Source: Erythrobacter sp. UBA2510 (lineage in GTDB: Bacteria > Pseudomonadota > Alphaproteobacteria > Sphingomonadales > Sphingomonadaceae). From it: a stretch of DNA of 22,985 nucleotides. Position 1 is the first letter of the stretch. Every line of letters begins with the position of its first letter. Both the position numbers and the translations under genes were made by a program. The notes below the pieces were generated by a model, which was not told where the DNA came from, did not search any database, and saw nothing but the letters and a program-made list of their open reading frames with translations. Positions 6,000-13,166 of this stretch are shown piece by piece. Location of the stretch: NCBI GenBank assembly GCA_002341345.1, contig DDNW01000112.1:8296-31280 (forward strand). Reading direction: 5' to 3'.

Positions 6000-7106
6000 A
6001 TGGCGACTGTGCCCGCCCTGACCTTCACGCATTTGCCCCACCCCTCGCCGACCAGCGACGAGGTACGCGAGGCGGCGATCGCCGCGCCCGGCTTCGGTAC
6101 GGTGTTCACCGACCACATGGTGTCGATCGATTGGGATGAAGGCCCTGATGGCATTGGTGCGTGGCACAACGCCACGATCGGCCCGCGCGTGCCCATCGCG
6201 CTCGATCCGGCGGCGAGCGTGCTGCACTATGCGCAGGAGATTTTCGAAGGGCTGAAGGCCTACCGCCTCGCCGATGGCACGATGGCGCTGTTTCGCCCGG
6301 AGGCAAATGCGGCGCGCTTCAACGCCTCGGCCCGGCGCCTCGCCATGCCCGAACTGCCCGAAGAGACCTTCATCGAGGCGGTGCGCCTCGCGGTCGCAGC
6401 CGATGCCGACTGGTTTCCGACCGTCGAGGGCGGTTCGCTCTACATCCGGCCCTTCATGTTCGCCAACGAGCATTTCCTGGGGGTGCGTCCGGCGAAGAAG
6501 TACAAGTTCCTCGTGATCCTCTCGCCGGCCGGCAATTACTTCAAATCCGGCGCGCCCGCGGTCAGCGTCTGGGTGTCGGACTATACCCGCGCGGCCCCCG
6601 GCGGCACGGGCGCGGCCAAGTGCGGCGGCAATTACGCCGCCAGCCTCGTCCCCACCAAGGAAGCGTTCGAACGTGGCCACGATCAGGTCGTGTTCCTCGA
6701 CGCTGCCGAACACAAATGGATCGAGGAACTGGGCGGCATGAACCTGTTCTTCGTCTTCGAAGACGGCACCATGGTCACCCCGCCGCTGTCAGGCACGATC
6801 CTGCCGGGCATTACCCGCGACAGCCTGATCGCGCTCGCCCGCGAGGAAGGGCTGACCGTGCGTGAGGAAAAATACAGCATCGACCAGTGGCAGGCTGACG
6901 CCGCCAGTGGCAGGCTGGTCGAGACCTTCGCCTGCGGCACCGCCGCCGTGGTCACCCCGGTCGGCCGTGTGGCGGGCCGCGAGCACGACTTCACCATCGG
7001 CAGCGGCGGTCCGGGGCAATTGACGACAAAGTTGCGCGAAAAGCTCGTGGCGATCCAGCGCGGCGCAGCCGAGGACCGGCACGGCTGGGTAATGAAACTG
7101 GGCTGA
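6000..7106 (+). CDS. ilvE: Branched-chain amino acid aminotransferase
   Basis: PLP-dependent class IV (fold type IV) aminotransferase that interconverts leucine, isoleucine and valine with their 2-oxo acids using glutamate/2-oxoglutarate. The 368 residues match the longer BCAT type (eukaryotic/actinobacterial-like) rather than the roughly 310-residue E. coli form. Landmarks are LHYAQEIFEGLKAYR (about 75-89), YIRPFMFANEHFLG (148-161), the PLP-binding Lys207 in GTGAAKCGGNYAASL, the family stretch WIEELGGMNLFFVF, and PLSGTILPGITRDS with CGTAAVVTPVG. It would complete leucine synthesis with the leuB encoded 5 kb away on the other strand. Near 6884-6917 a 14-base stretch is repeated 20 bases later in a different frame. 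Confidence 0.96.
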   Translation: MATVPALTFTHLPHPSPTSDEVREAAIAAPGFGTVFTDHMVSIDWDEGPDGIGAWHNATIGPRVPIALDPAASVLHYAQEIFEGLKAYRLADGTMALFRPEANAARFNASARRLAMPELPEETFIEAVRLAVAADADWFPTVEGGSLYIRPFMFANEHFLGVRPAKKYKFLVILSPAGNYFKSGAPAVSVWVSDYTRAAPGGTGAAKCGGNYAASLVPTKEAFERGHDQVVFLDAAEHKWIEELGGMNLFFVFEDGTMVTPPLSGTILPGITRDSLIALAREEGLTVREEKYSIDQWQADAASGRLVETFACGTAAVVTPVGRVAGREHDFTIGSGGPGQLTTKLREKLVAIQRGAAEDRHGWVMKLG

Positions 7107-7179
7107 ACCCGGACGCCGCCGTTGCGGACGGGATCACGCCGAACGAGATAGCGTGAGCCGGAGAGAATACGGACTCGGC

Positions 7180-7848
7180 TTAGCGTCCCTTGCGGAACAG
7201 CGCCGCACCAGTACGTGCCGTCTGGACGATGAAAATGCCCATCATCAGTGTGCCCAGGCAAAATATGAAGATGTCGAAGCCGGAAAAAGGGATCGTGTGC
7301 ATTGCCTGACCGAAGGTGAGCCTGGGGTCGTCAAAATACATCATGACCGTCATCGCCATCAGCGCGAGCCGGACCTCGGTAGGGCCGCCACCGAGATAGG
7401 TGAGCTGAAAAACACCGAATATGCGCGCCACGATGAAAGTGTGCACCGACAGCAGCAAATATCCCATCAGCCCGAACAGCGCGACATCGACCCGCAGATA
7501 GGGGCTGAACCCCAGACCCAGCACCAGCACCGTATTGGACAGGGCATCGAGACTGTGGTCGATGAAATAGCCGTAATCAGGCCTTTCGATCCGGCGATAG
7601 CGGGCGATGGCGCCATCCAGTGAATCTCCGAACCAGTTGAGCGCGAAGCCAATAAGCACCAGGAACAGCCAGTCCCGCCCCCAATTACTGAGTACGAAAC
7701 CGGCACAGACCAGCATCGCTCCGGCAAAACCCAACGCCGTCAACCGGTCAGGTGTCAAAGATGCAGGCAGACGCGGACATAGCCAGGCGATCAGCCGCTG
7801 TTCCGCAGCTGCAGTAAGACTAGTCTGTATGCGAACAGGGGCTGCCAA
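7180..7848 (-). CDS. CDP-alcohol phosphatidyltransferase family membrane protein
   Basis: Integral membrane enzyme that transfers a phosphatidyl or similar CDP-linked group to an alcohol. The signature D(x2)DG(x2)AR(x8-9)G(x3)D(x3)D is complete: Asp75, Asp78, Gly79, Ala82, Arg83, Gly93, Asp97 and Asp101 (NWFGDSLDGAIAR, then YGYFIDHSLD). About six hydrophobic segments are visible in the 222 residues. The acceptor alcohol (glycerol phosphate, inositol phosphate, serine or other) cannot be told from sequence. The only in-frame start after an upstream stop is TTG at 7848, with GGAGAG nine bases before it, so a rare TTG start is likely. It is convergent with ilvE, lies 74 bases from the M49 gene, and has no lipid-synthesis neighbour. 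Confidence 0.88.
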   Translation of the reverse strand: MAAPVRIQTSLTAAAEQRLIAWLCPRLPASLTPDRLTALGFAGAMLVCAGFVLSNWGRDWLFLVLIGFALNWFGDSLDGAIARYRRIERPDYGYFIDHSLDALSNTVLVLGLGFSPYLRVDVALFGLMGYLLLSVHTFIVARIFGVFQLTYLGGGPTEVRLALMAMTVMMYFDDPRLTFGQAMHTIPFSGFDIFIFCLGTLMMGIFIVQTARTGAALFRKGR

Positions 7849-7922
7849 GCTGTAATACTCTCCAGAACAGCTTTCGTGTCACACAATTGCAATGAAACCA
7901 ATAGGCATGCGACAGGTGCCTG

Positions 7923-9575
7923 TCAGATGCTGCTGGGATAGAGCGGGCGGATATCGACCGGGATGTTGCTCATTGCGGCAATGGTATCCTTCGCGTGACT
8001 ATCAAGCACGCCATAGCGGTCGAGGAAGGCCTTGGTGCCCGCGTAATCGCCGGTTGCCTGCAGCATCAGTTCCTCGGCCAGCATCTCCTTCAGCGCGCTT
8101 TCCATCCGCGCCTTGTCGAGGACATATTTGCCGGTGGTCTCGTCGAACGCGAAAGCGCCTTTCTCCAGCAGATAGCCATATTGCGCCGCCGCGCCGAGGC
8201 CATGCGCCTCCTCCGCGCCGAATCGGACCGAGCGGAAGATGCCGGTGAAATAGGTTGCCCATAGCTGGCTCTTCTCGGCGGCGGGCAGTTCGCCCTTCTC
8301 CATCATAAACAGGATGTTCCACACGCCCATGATATCGGCCTTGCTCTCTTCCAGCGCCGAATAGAGGTCGCGCAGTTCGGCGTTCACGGTGGTCTTGCGG
8401 CCATAGACGGTAATGGTCCCCGGCCCCAGTGAATGGCTGAGTTCATGGAACAGCGTGCTCAGTTCCATGTATTTCTTGGCCACCAGTCCGGCCTGGTCCT
8501 CGGCCAGCACGACGCTGGCCATCGGCTGTAGGATCATGTCGTATTTCGCGCCCAGCACGTTCGACAGGATGACCTTCTTCGCACCCTTGGCCTCGCGCAC
8601 CCGCTCGTCATTGGGCAGGTTGAACGCGATGGTCTGGACGCCCGGAACGTTATCGCCGCCGCCCTGCACCTGGTCGGCGACCGAGATCGGGCTTTCGAAA
8701 CCGCGCGCGAAGTTCTTGTGCTCGTCCGAAATGGGGAGGTTACCCTCCATGTCGCGCAGGTAAGCGACATAGCGCCTGAGCGCGGCGGACTCTTCCGGGT
8801 TGCGCAGGGTGACAAAGCTTTCGAACGCAGTCTTCGTGCCCATCAGCCGGTCGGTGTAGACCTCGTAGGGGCCGATCGCGACCTCGATAGGCGTGTCCTT
8901 GAGGTCCATCCACGCCATCTCGCTCTCGTAATAATCGTCCGAGAGGAAGCTTTCGGCACGCAGCGAGAGAAACTTCTTCAGGCTTGGATTGCTCGTGATT
9001 TCAGCGGCTTCGCGCAGCAATTTCGCAGCCGGTTCGAGCCATTCCTTGTATTCGACCGAATAAGGCACCGAGACCAGCGTCTCGCCGTCTCTCTTGACCA
9101 CCGTATAGGGGCTCAGGATCGCCTCGCGCTGATCGGGATGCGACGCCAGATAGGTTTCGAGTTCCGCACGCGTCAGGTCCGCCGGGTAGAAGCCCGCGCC
9201 CTCCGGCATGGGCGTATCGCCGTAGAAGGGATGAAGATCGGCAACCGTATCCCACGGCCCGAAATTGCGGTCGAACATGTCGAGCAGGTCGGCATCGCCC
9301 GTCACTGCGATCTGCTCGCGCATGGCAGGCAGATCGGCGCCGCGCTGGCGCAGGTAGATTTCGCTCATCAGATGGCTCGCCTCGATGAGCTTGTTGACCA
9401 CCTGCCGCTCTTCGCCGCTGAGGTAGGATGTATCCGGCGACATCGTGACGTCGGCAATCGTGTCGCGGCTGGCGATCATGTCATAATCGTCGCTCGTTGC
9501 CTCGCTTTCGGGTGCCGGCGAGCAGGCTGCGACTATCGCGGTCAGGGGAAGCAGGGCGGCAACGAGAACACGCAT
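7923..9575 (-). CDS. M49-family (dipeptidyl-peptidase III-like) metallopeptidase, lipoprotein
   Basis: Zinc metallopeptidase related to dipeptidyl-peptidase III. The 550-residue protein has a lipoprotein signal peptide with lipobox VAAC (acylated Cys18 after a hydrophobic stretch), so it is tethered in the envelope rather than cytosolic like classical DPP III. The zinc motif is HELSH (about 377-381) followed by SLGPG, and the second motif is EESKAD (about 409-414). Classical DPP III has a six-residue HEXXGH; the five-residue HEXXH followed by LGPG is seen in a divergent branch. The ATG at 9575 is preferred to a TTG 18 bases upstream because the signal peptide then begins MRVLVAALL. A GACAGG/CCTGTC inverted repeat overlaps the stop codon. 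It lies 80 bases downstream of the small exported protein and may share its transcript. Confidence 0.87.
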   Translation of the reverse strand: MRVLVAALLPLTAIVAACSPAPESEATSDDYDMIASRDTIADVTMSPDTSYLSGEERQVVNKLIEASHLMSEIYLRQRGADLPAMREQIAVTGDADLLDMFDRNFGPWDTVADLHPFYGDTPMPEGAGFYPADLTRAELETYLASHPDQREAILSPYTVVKRDGETLVSVPYSVEYKEWLEPAAKLLREAAEITSNPSLKKFLSLRAESFLSDDYYESEMAWMDLKDTPIEVAIGPYEVYTDRLMGTKTAFESFVTLRNPEESAALRRYVAYLRDMEGNLPISDEHKNFARGFESPISVADQVQGGGDNVPGVQTIAFNLPNDERVREAKGAKKVILSNVLGAKYDMILQPMASVVLAEDQAGLVAKKYMELSTLFHELSHSLGPGTITVYGRKTTVNAELRDLYSALEESKADIMGVWNILFMMEKGELPAAEKSQLWATYFTGIFRSVRFGAEEAHGLGAAAQYGYLLEKGAFAFDETTGKYVLDKARMESALKEMLAEELMLQATGDYAGTKAFLDRYGVLDSHAKDTIAAMSNIPVDIRPLYPSSI

Positions 9576-9655
9576 GGGCAAATCCGGATACAAATGAAAC
9601 CGGATGAGGGCTTAGCGATGTCTTGAGCCGCTGTCACGCGGTGCAGGAAGAGTCC

Positions 9656-10117
9656 TCAGCTATCGAGGTCGCGCCAGCGCCATTGCTGCGGCGCAGCGCG
9701 GGTCATGCTCTCGGCCAGTTCCATAACCGCCTCGAAAGCTTCGCCTTCCATCGCGGGCGCCTTGGCCGGGATCGCCTGCTGCATGCCCGACAGCGCGAGC
9801 GGCGTGAACTGGAAGATATTGCGCGTCGCCACGCCCGTTTCCGCCACCTCGACGCTGACATATTGCGTACGGCCCGAAGCCAGATGCAGCGCGATCTCGT
9901 GCTCGCCTGCGGGCAAGTTCTCGAAGAGATAGCTGCCGTTTTCATCGCTGATCGTTTCGAGCGCCAGCGCATCGATGGTCAGGCGCAGGCCCGCAACCCT
10001 AGCGCCCTCGCCATCATGCACCACTCCCGCGACATCGCCCGCTTGAGCGACAGTGGGGACGGCGATGGCGGTGCCGAGCAGCGCAGCAAGCGCAAGGAAT
10101 CGGTGTGCGAATTTCAT
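9656..10117 (-). CDS. Small exported carboxypeptidase-regulatory-like domain protein
   Basis: The 153-residue protein begins with a Sec signal peptide (MKFAHRFLALAALLGTAIA, predicted cut after AQA at about residue 26). One beta-sandwich domain of the carboxypeptidase-regulatory-like type follows: GDVAGVVHDGEGARVAGLRL, then SDENGSYLFENLPAGEHEI. The C-terminal about 60 residues are helical and unassigned (GEAFEAVMELAESMTRA). In sphingomonads this domain is usually the N-terminal part of TonB-dependent receptors; here it stands alone with no barrel. The start at 10117 is chosen because the longer open frame lacks any signal peptide. No purine-rich ribosome site precedes it, but a hairpin lies 13 bases upstream. 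The M49 lipoprotein follows on the same strand. Function unknown. Confidence 0.75.
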   Translation of the reverse strand: MKFAHRFLALAALLGTAIAVPTVAQAGDVAGVVHDGEGARVAGLRLTIDALALETISDENGSYLFENLPAGEHEIALHLASGRTQYVSVEVAETGVATRNIFQFTPLALSGMQQAIPAKAPAMEGEAFEAVMELAESMTRAAPQQWRWRDLDS

Positions 10118-10129
10118 AAAGGCGACAAA

Positions 10130-10149
10130 GCGGAGTTTTGTGACTCCGC
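10130..10149. repeat. Inverted repeat in the divergent gap upstream of two genes
   Basis: Perfect arms GCGGAGT (10130-10136) and ACTCCGC (10143-10149) with a TTTGTG loop lie 13 bases before the minus-strand start at 10117 and 94 bases before the plus-strand gene at 10244. It could be a 5' leader hairpin of the minus gene, which lacks a visible Shine-Dalgarno sequence, or an operator. Role is inferred. Confidence 0.4.
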
Positions 10150-10243
10150 GATTACAATGGATGACAATTTCGCGTCGGGCGCATGCGCGGCAGAGCGAAG
10201 CGAACTCTTCCCCTGCCCGCGCCGCCGCCCTATCCAGCACAGC

Positions 10244-10699
10244 ATGGATGAGGACGCGCGCCATTTTGTCGAACGCAGCGTTGGCTCGCGGCTGCGGCTG
10301 ATCGCCGATAGCTTCGAACGGCTGACCGGTGAGCCGCTTGTCCCCGAGGGGGAGACCCTCTGGACACTGCCCCTGCCGGTCCTCGCGCATGACACACAAG
10401 CGAGCCCGCACTTCATCTACGCCAATCGCGCCGCCCTCGCGCAGTTTCGCATGACTGCGCGCGACGTGATCGGGATGGAGAGCCGCCGCTCCGCCGAGCC
10501 GGACCTGCGCGCCGAGCGACAGGCGATGTTCGACCGGCTAGAACAGGCCAATGTCGTCACCGGATATGAGGGTATCCGCATCGCCGCCGACGGCAGCCGG
10601 TTCCGCATGGTCGATGCGGTGATCTGGAACCTGGTCGACGAGCACGGCGCCCGCCACGGACAGGCAGCTTTGCTGCGGAAGTGTGTAGCGGTCAAATAG
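10244..10699 (+). CDS. MEKHLA-domain (PAS-like) protein
   Basis: A 151-residue single-domain protein of the MEKHLA family, a PAS-related fold also found at the C-terminus of plant HD-ZIP III proteins. The matching stretches are LRLIADSFERLTGEPLV, LPVLAHDTQASPHFIYANRA (about 45-65), the RRSAEPDLRAER block, GYEGIRIAADGSRFRMVDA and VIWNLVDEHGARHGQAA. No catalytic motif is evident; a small-ligand or sensory role is assumed for the family but not shown. The ATG at 10244 was chosen because the family N-terminus begins just after it. A longer open frame extends leftward but is only the shadow of the gene on the other strand. It is divergent from the exported small protein and is followed 118 bases later by the YghU-like gene. 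Confidence 0.85.
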   Translation: MDEDARHFVERSVGSRLRLIADSFERLTGEPLVPEGETLWTLPLPVLAHDTQASPHFIYANRAALAQFRMTARDVIGMESRRSAEPDLRAERQAMFDRLEQANVVTGYEGIRIAADGSRFRMVDAVIWNLVDEHGARHGQAALLRKCVAVK

Positions 10700-10817
10700 T
10701 AGCAGGCGAGCGGCAAAAGCCAGACTGCGCCCGCGCCAAGCCATCCTTTCTTGTCCGTCCAGCCAGCCGTCACCACCTGAACCGCACACTCACCCCAGCT
10801 GCCGAGGAGCGCCTCAC

Positions 10818-11687
10818 ATGTCCGACAGCTACACCCCGCCCGAAATCTGGTCGCCCGACACGAAAAGCGGCGGCACTTTCGCCGGGATCAACCGCCCCTA
10901 TGCCGGGGCACGCGAAGAGCGTGACCTGCCCGCAAGCGAACATCCCTTCCAGCTCTATTCGCTGGCGACACCCAATGGCCAGAAGGTCGCCATCATGTTC
11001 GAAGAGTTACTCGACGCTGGCCATGAAGATGCCGAATACGACGCCTGGCAGGTCAAGATCGGTGACGGCGAACAGTTCTGGTCGGGTTTTGTCGACCTAA
11101 ACCCCAATTCCAAGATTCCCGCACTGCTCGATCGCTCGGGCCCCGAGCCGCTGCGCGTGTTCGAAAGCGGCGCGATCCTGCTGCATCTGGCCGAGAAATT
11201 CGACCGATTCATGCCCAGTGCAAACCCGGCGCGCGCAGAGGTGCTGAGCTGGCTTATGTGGCAGATGGGTACCGCGCCCTTCATCGGCGGCGGCTTTGGC
11301 CACTTCTACAACTACGCACCGGAGAAGCTGGAATATCCGATTGACCGCTATGCGATGGAGACCAAGCGCATTTACGACGTCGCCAACCGACGGCTCGCCG
11401 AAAGCGAATATCTGGGCGGCCCGGACTATACGATTGCCGACATCGCGACCTACCCCTGGCTGTCGAGCGTATGGCATGGTGGCTATAACGGCGCAGACCA
11501 TTTCCTGTCGCTGCACGAATATGAACATGTCGGGCGCTGGATAAAGGCAATCGACGCGCGCCACGCCGTCATTCGCGGGCGGCTGGTCAATTCCGCCGCC
11601 CTGCCCGAGCGGCATTCGGCAGCGGATTTTGAAACGGTCGAGGATCGCACCCTGTTCAGCCCGGTTCGCAAGCGGCGCGACGCCTGA
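10818..11687 (+). CDS. yghU: YghU-type glutathione S-transferase / disulfide-bond reductase
   Basis: Thioredoxin-fold N-terminal plus helical C-terminal glutathione transferase of the Nu (YghU/YfcG) class, which shows glutathione-dependent disulfide-bond reductase activity. The 289 residues include the N-terminal extension typical of YghU (PPEIWSPDTKSGGTFAGINR) and the active-site stretch YSLATPNGQKVAIMFEEL with Thr51 and Asn53 in place of a catalytic Cys. Then come LNPNSKIPALLD, ESGAILLHLAEK (the glutathione-binding Glu-Ser) and a C-terminal YLGGPDYTIADIATYPW motif. GAGGAG lies eight bases before the ATG. It appears monocistronic, between the MEKHLA gene and tRNA-Gln. Confidence 0.93.
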   Translation: MSDSYTPPEIWSPDTKSGGTFAGINRPYAGAREERDLPASEHPFQLYSLATPNGQKVAIMFEELLDAGHEDAEYDAWQVKIGDGEQFWSGFVDLNPNSKIPALLDRSGPEPLRVFESGAILLHLAEKFDRFMPSANPARAEVLSWLMWQMGTAPFIGGGFGHFYNYAPEKLEYPIDRYAMETKRIYDVANRRLAESEYLGGPDYTIADIATYPWLSSVWHGGYNGADHFLSLHEYEHVGRWIKAIDARHAVIRGRLVNSAALPERHSAADFETVEDRTLFSPVRKRRDA

Positions 11688-11721
11688 GCGGGCGCGTTGC
11701 GGGACAAGGCGACAGCACAAC

Positions 11722-11749
11722 TTGCAAGCCGGGGCGCGCAGGCTATATG
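11722..11749 (+). promoter_or_regulatory. Predicted promoter of tRNA-Gln
   Basis: TTGCAA (11722-11727), a 16-base spacer and TATATG (11744-11749) lie 55 bases before the mature tRNA. The spacer is GC-rich. Read by eye; it would give a 5' leader removed by RNase P. Confidence 0.5.
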
Positions 11750-11803
11750 GGCGCCTTCCCGTCTTCGGCAGCAAGTGTGCACCACGACTACGGGCAAGGA
11801 TGC

Positions 11804-11878
11804 TGGGGCGTCGCCAAGTGGTAAGGCAGCGGCTTTTGGTGCCGCCATTCGCAGGTTCGAATCCTGCCGCCCCAGCCA
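11804..11878 (+). tRNA. tRNA-Gln (anticodon TTG)
   Basis: A complete cloverleaf: seven-base acceptor arm TGGGGCG paired with CGCCCCA (11868-11874), D-arm with AAGTGGTAAGG, anticodon arm GCGGC-TTTTGGT-GCCGC with anticodon TTG at 11836-11838, and T-arm GCAGG-TTCGAAT-CCTGC. The discriminator is G75 and the CCA end is encoded in the DNA (11876-11878). The U1-A72 acceptor closure and the TTG anticodon identify glutamine. No integrase or duplicated 3' end is seen after it, so it is not an occupied attachment site in this window. Confidence 0.98.
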
Positions 11879-11968
11879 GTCACTGCCACGAAATCGCAAC
11901 TTGACTATGTGCGCCCCGGGGCCTGCGCCTTAGCGCCAGATCGCAGATCAGCGCGGACGCCAGACATG

Positions 11969-11999
11969 AAAAAGCCGGACACGCGGCGCGCGCCCGGCT
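11969..11999 (-). terminator. Intrinsic terminator of the small membrane protein gene
   Basis: On the minus strand AGCCGGGCGCG pairs with CGTGTCCGGCT (11 pairs, two of them G-U) and is followed by a run of five T (complement of 11969-11973). It begins about 40 bases past the stop codon at 12040. A second hairpin, AACATCC-GATGT-GGATGTT (12011-12029), lies between the stop and this terminator. Confidence 0.72.
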
Positions 12000-12039
12000 G
12001 ATTCTGAAACAACATCCGATGTGGATGTTTGCCGTGCTA

Positions 12040-12264
12040 CTACGGGCTGGCAGGCTCGTCACCGCCGTCGTTGCTGGTGATGATCACCAGAGCGGCAACC
12101 GCGACCAGCAGCGCCAGAATGTAGAAAGCCCCATCGTTTTCGCCAACGAGCGATTCGGCATCGGCCATGCTCGTCGAAGCGCGGTCCGCCTCGGCAGCAG
12201 TGGCACCGGCCGAAACGGCGACCAGCGAAGCCGCAGCGGCGGAAGCTAAAATCTTGCGGACCAT
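12040..12264 (-). CDS. Small secreted or membrane-anchored protein of unknown function
   Basis: A 74-residue protein with a Sec-type signal peptide (MVRKILASAAAASLVAVSAG, likely cut after ATAA at about 24). A short polar linker (EADRASTSMADAESLVGEND), one hydrophobic segment (about 47-62: FYILALLVAVAALVII) and an acidic tail (TSNDGGDEPASP) follow. Uncleaved, it would span the membrane twice. It belongs to no named family I recognise, although small proteins of this layout are frequent in sphingomonads. An AAGGAG ribosome site lies nine bases before the ATG, with a predicted promoter at 12292-12320 and a strong terminator downstream, which together support a real one-gene unit. Confidence 0.7.
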   Translation of the reverse strand: MVRKILASAAAASLVAVSAGATAAEADRASTSMADAESLVGENDGAFYILALLVAVAALVIITSNDGGDEPASP

Positions 12265-12291
12265 TTCAAAACTCCTTGTTGCAGCCTGAAA

Positions 12292-12320
12292 GCTATCACA
12301 ATTATGCCGCGATGCAACAA
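12292..12320 (-). promoter_or_regulatory. Predicted promoter of the small membrane protein gene
   Basis: On the minus strand TTGTTG (complement of 12315-12320), a 17-base spacer and GATAGC (complement of 12292-12297) form a plausible promoter with about a 20-base leader. Its -35 side overlaps one arm of the long inverted repeat at 12305-12378. Confidence 0.4.
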
Positions 12321-12378
12321 ACGCATTGATTTTGGATTAAACTTTTCTGATCGGGTCGAAATATGTTGCATCACGGCA
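12305..12378. repeat. Paired 15-base inverted motif, possible operator pair
   Basis: TGCCGCGATGCAACA at 12305-12319 is the reverse complement, with one mismatch, of TGTTGCATCACGGCA at 12364-12378. The 44 bases between them are AT-rich. The left arm overlaps the -35 region of the small membrane protein promoter. Two facing copies of one asymmetric motif suggest binding sites for a regulator; a long RNA stem is less likely because the right arm lies upstream of the promoter. Confidence 0.45.
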
Positions 12379-12424
12379 ACGTAAAACAGCACCCTTCAAG
12401 CCGCCATTCGCAGGTGTCGCGGGC

Positions 12425-13099
12425 TCAGATTGTAGTGTCTACGGGTTCTTGCGGATGGTGCGGAACGAGGATCAGCACATCACCCTCGACCCGCCACGAG
12501 GCCAGCCGCGACAGCAGGTTCATCCCGATGACATTGGTCGGCCCCAGGCCCGGCGCGATGATCGCATCGAGCCCGCGCGCCGCCACATTGCCGAAGCGCA
12601 ATTCGTCGATCGAGGTCATCTGCGCGGCCACCGCCCCGTTCGCGGTCTGCAAGCGGATCGGCAGACCGCCCTCACGCGCCTCCAGCCGCGCTGCCTCTGC
12701 CGTCTCAGCTGACACTGCGGTCAGCGTCGCGCCGGTATCGACAAGAAAATTGGCCTGATGCCCGTTGACGCTGGCGGCAAGCCAGAAATGCCCGTCGCGC
12801 GCCATTTCGACACGCGTCTCGCCGCCCTCCACCACCTGTTCGGGCAGGCCCAGCTCGGGAACCGCAAGCGAGAAGCGCGGATCGAGGCGCGACAATTGCA
12901 AAACGATCAGCACCAGCACCGCCATCAGGCACAGTGTGCTCGCCATGCGCATCGCACGGCCTAGCACCGGACTGCGGCCGATCACGAAGGTGCCGAGCAG
13001 GCCCAGCCCCATCGCGACAATGGCGGCCATGAGCAGGCCCGAACGCGGCAATTCGCGGATTGAATGCGCCAGCTGGTCCCAGATAGGTGCGAATTCCAT
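12425..13099 (-). CDS. Membrane-anchored retropepsin-like aspartic protease (clan AA, TIGR02281-like)
   Basis: A 224-residue protein with two N-terminal hydrophobic segments (about 22-40 and 52-69) and a periplasmic retropepsin-like domain from about residue 90. The single active-site motif is LVDTGATLTAVS (Asp121), followed by the flap-like LQTANGAVAAQ and the closing NVIGMNLLSRL stretch. One catalytic Asp per chain implies a homodimer, as in retroviral proteases. The substrate is unknown. The segment before the ATG has a TATATA seven bases upstream and only a weak AGGCGA, so a leaderless message is possible. It is downstream of egtD by 67 bases on the same strand and could share its transcript. 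Confidence 0.88.
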   Translation of the reverse strand: MEFAPIWDQLAHSIRELPRSGLLMAAIVAMGLGLLGTFVIGRSPVLGRAMRMASTLCLMAVLVLIVLQLSRLDPRFSLAVPELGLPEQVVEGGETRVEMARDGHFWLAASVNGHQANFLVDTGATLTAVSAETAEAARLEAREGGLPIRLQTANGAVAAQMTSIDELRFGNVAARGLDAIIAPGLGPTNVIGMNLLSRLASWRVEGDVLILVPHHPQEPVDTTI

Positions 13100-13166
13100 G
13101 CTCGCCTATATAGGAAACCGGAAAGGCTTTGGCGATATCAGCACGCCGGACCCGCCGACCATGGCC

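Noticed and set aside
5793..6713. 306-codon open frame on the minus strand
   Set aside because: Antisense to the patatin end and to ilvE; low-complexity Arg/Gly/His composition and no motif.
8718..9626. 302-codon open frame on the plus strand
   Set aside because: Antisense to the M49 peptidase gene, which has a lipobox and zinc motifs; no domain seen in the antisense product.
10417..10776. 119-codon frame on the minus strand with a hydrophobic start
   Set aside because: Mostly antisense to the MEKHLA gene; the hydrophobic stretch is short and no family pattern or good ribosome site is present.
11804..11878. tRNA-Gln as an integration site for a mobile element
   Set aside because: No integrase, no repeated tRNA 3' end and ordinary chromosomal genes on both sides.
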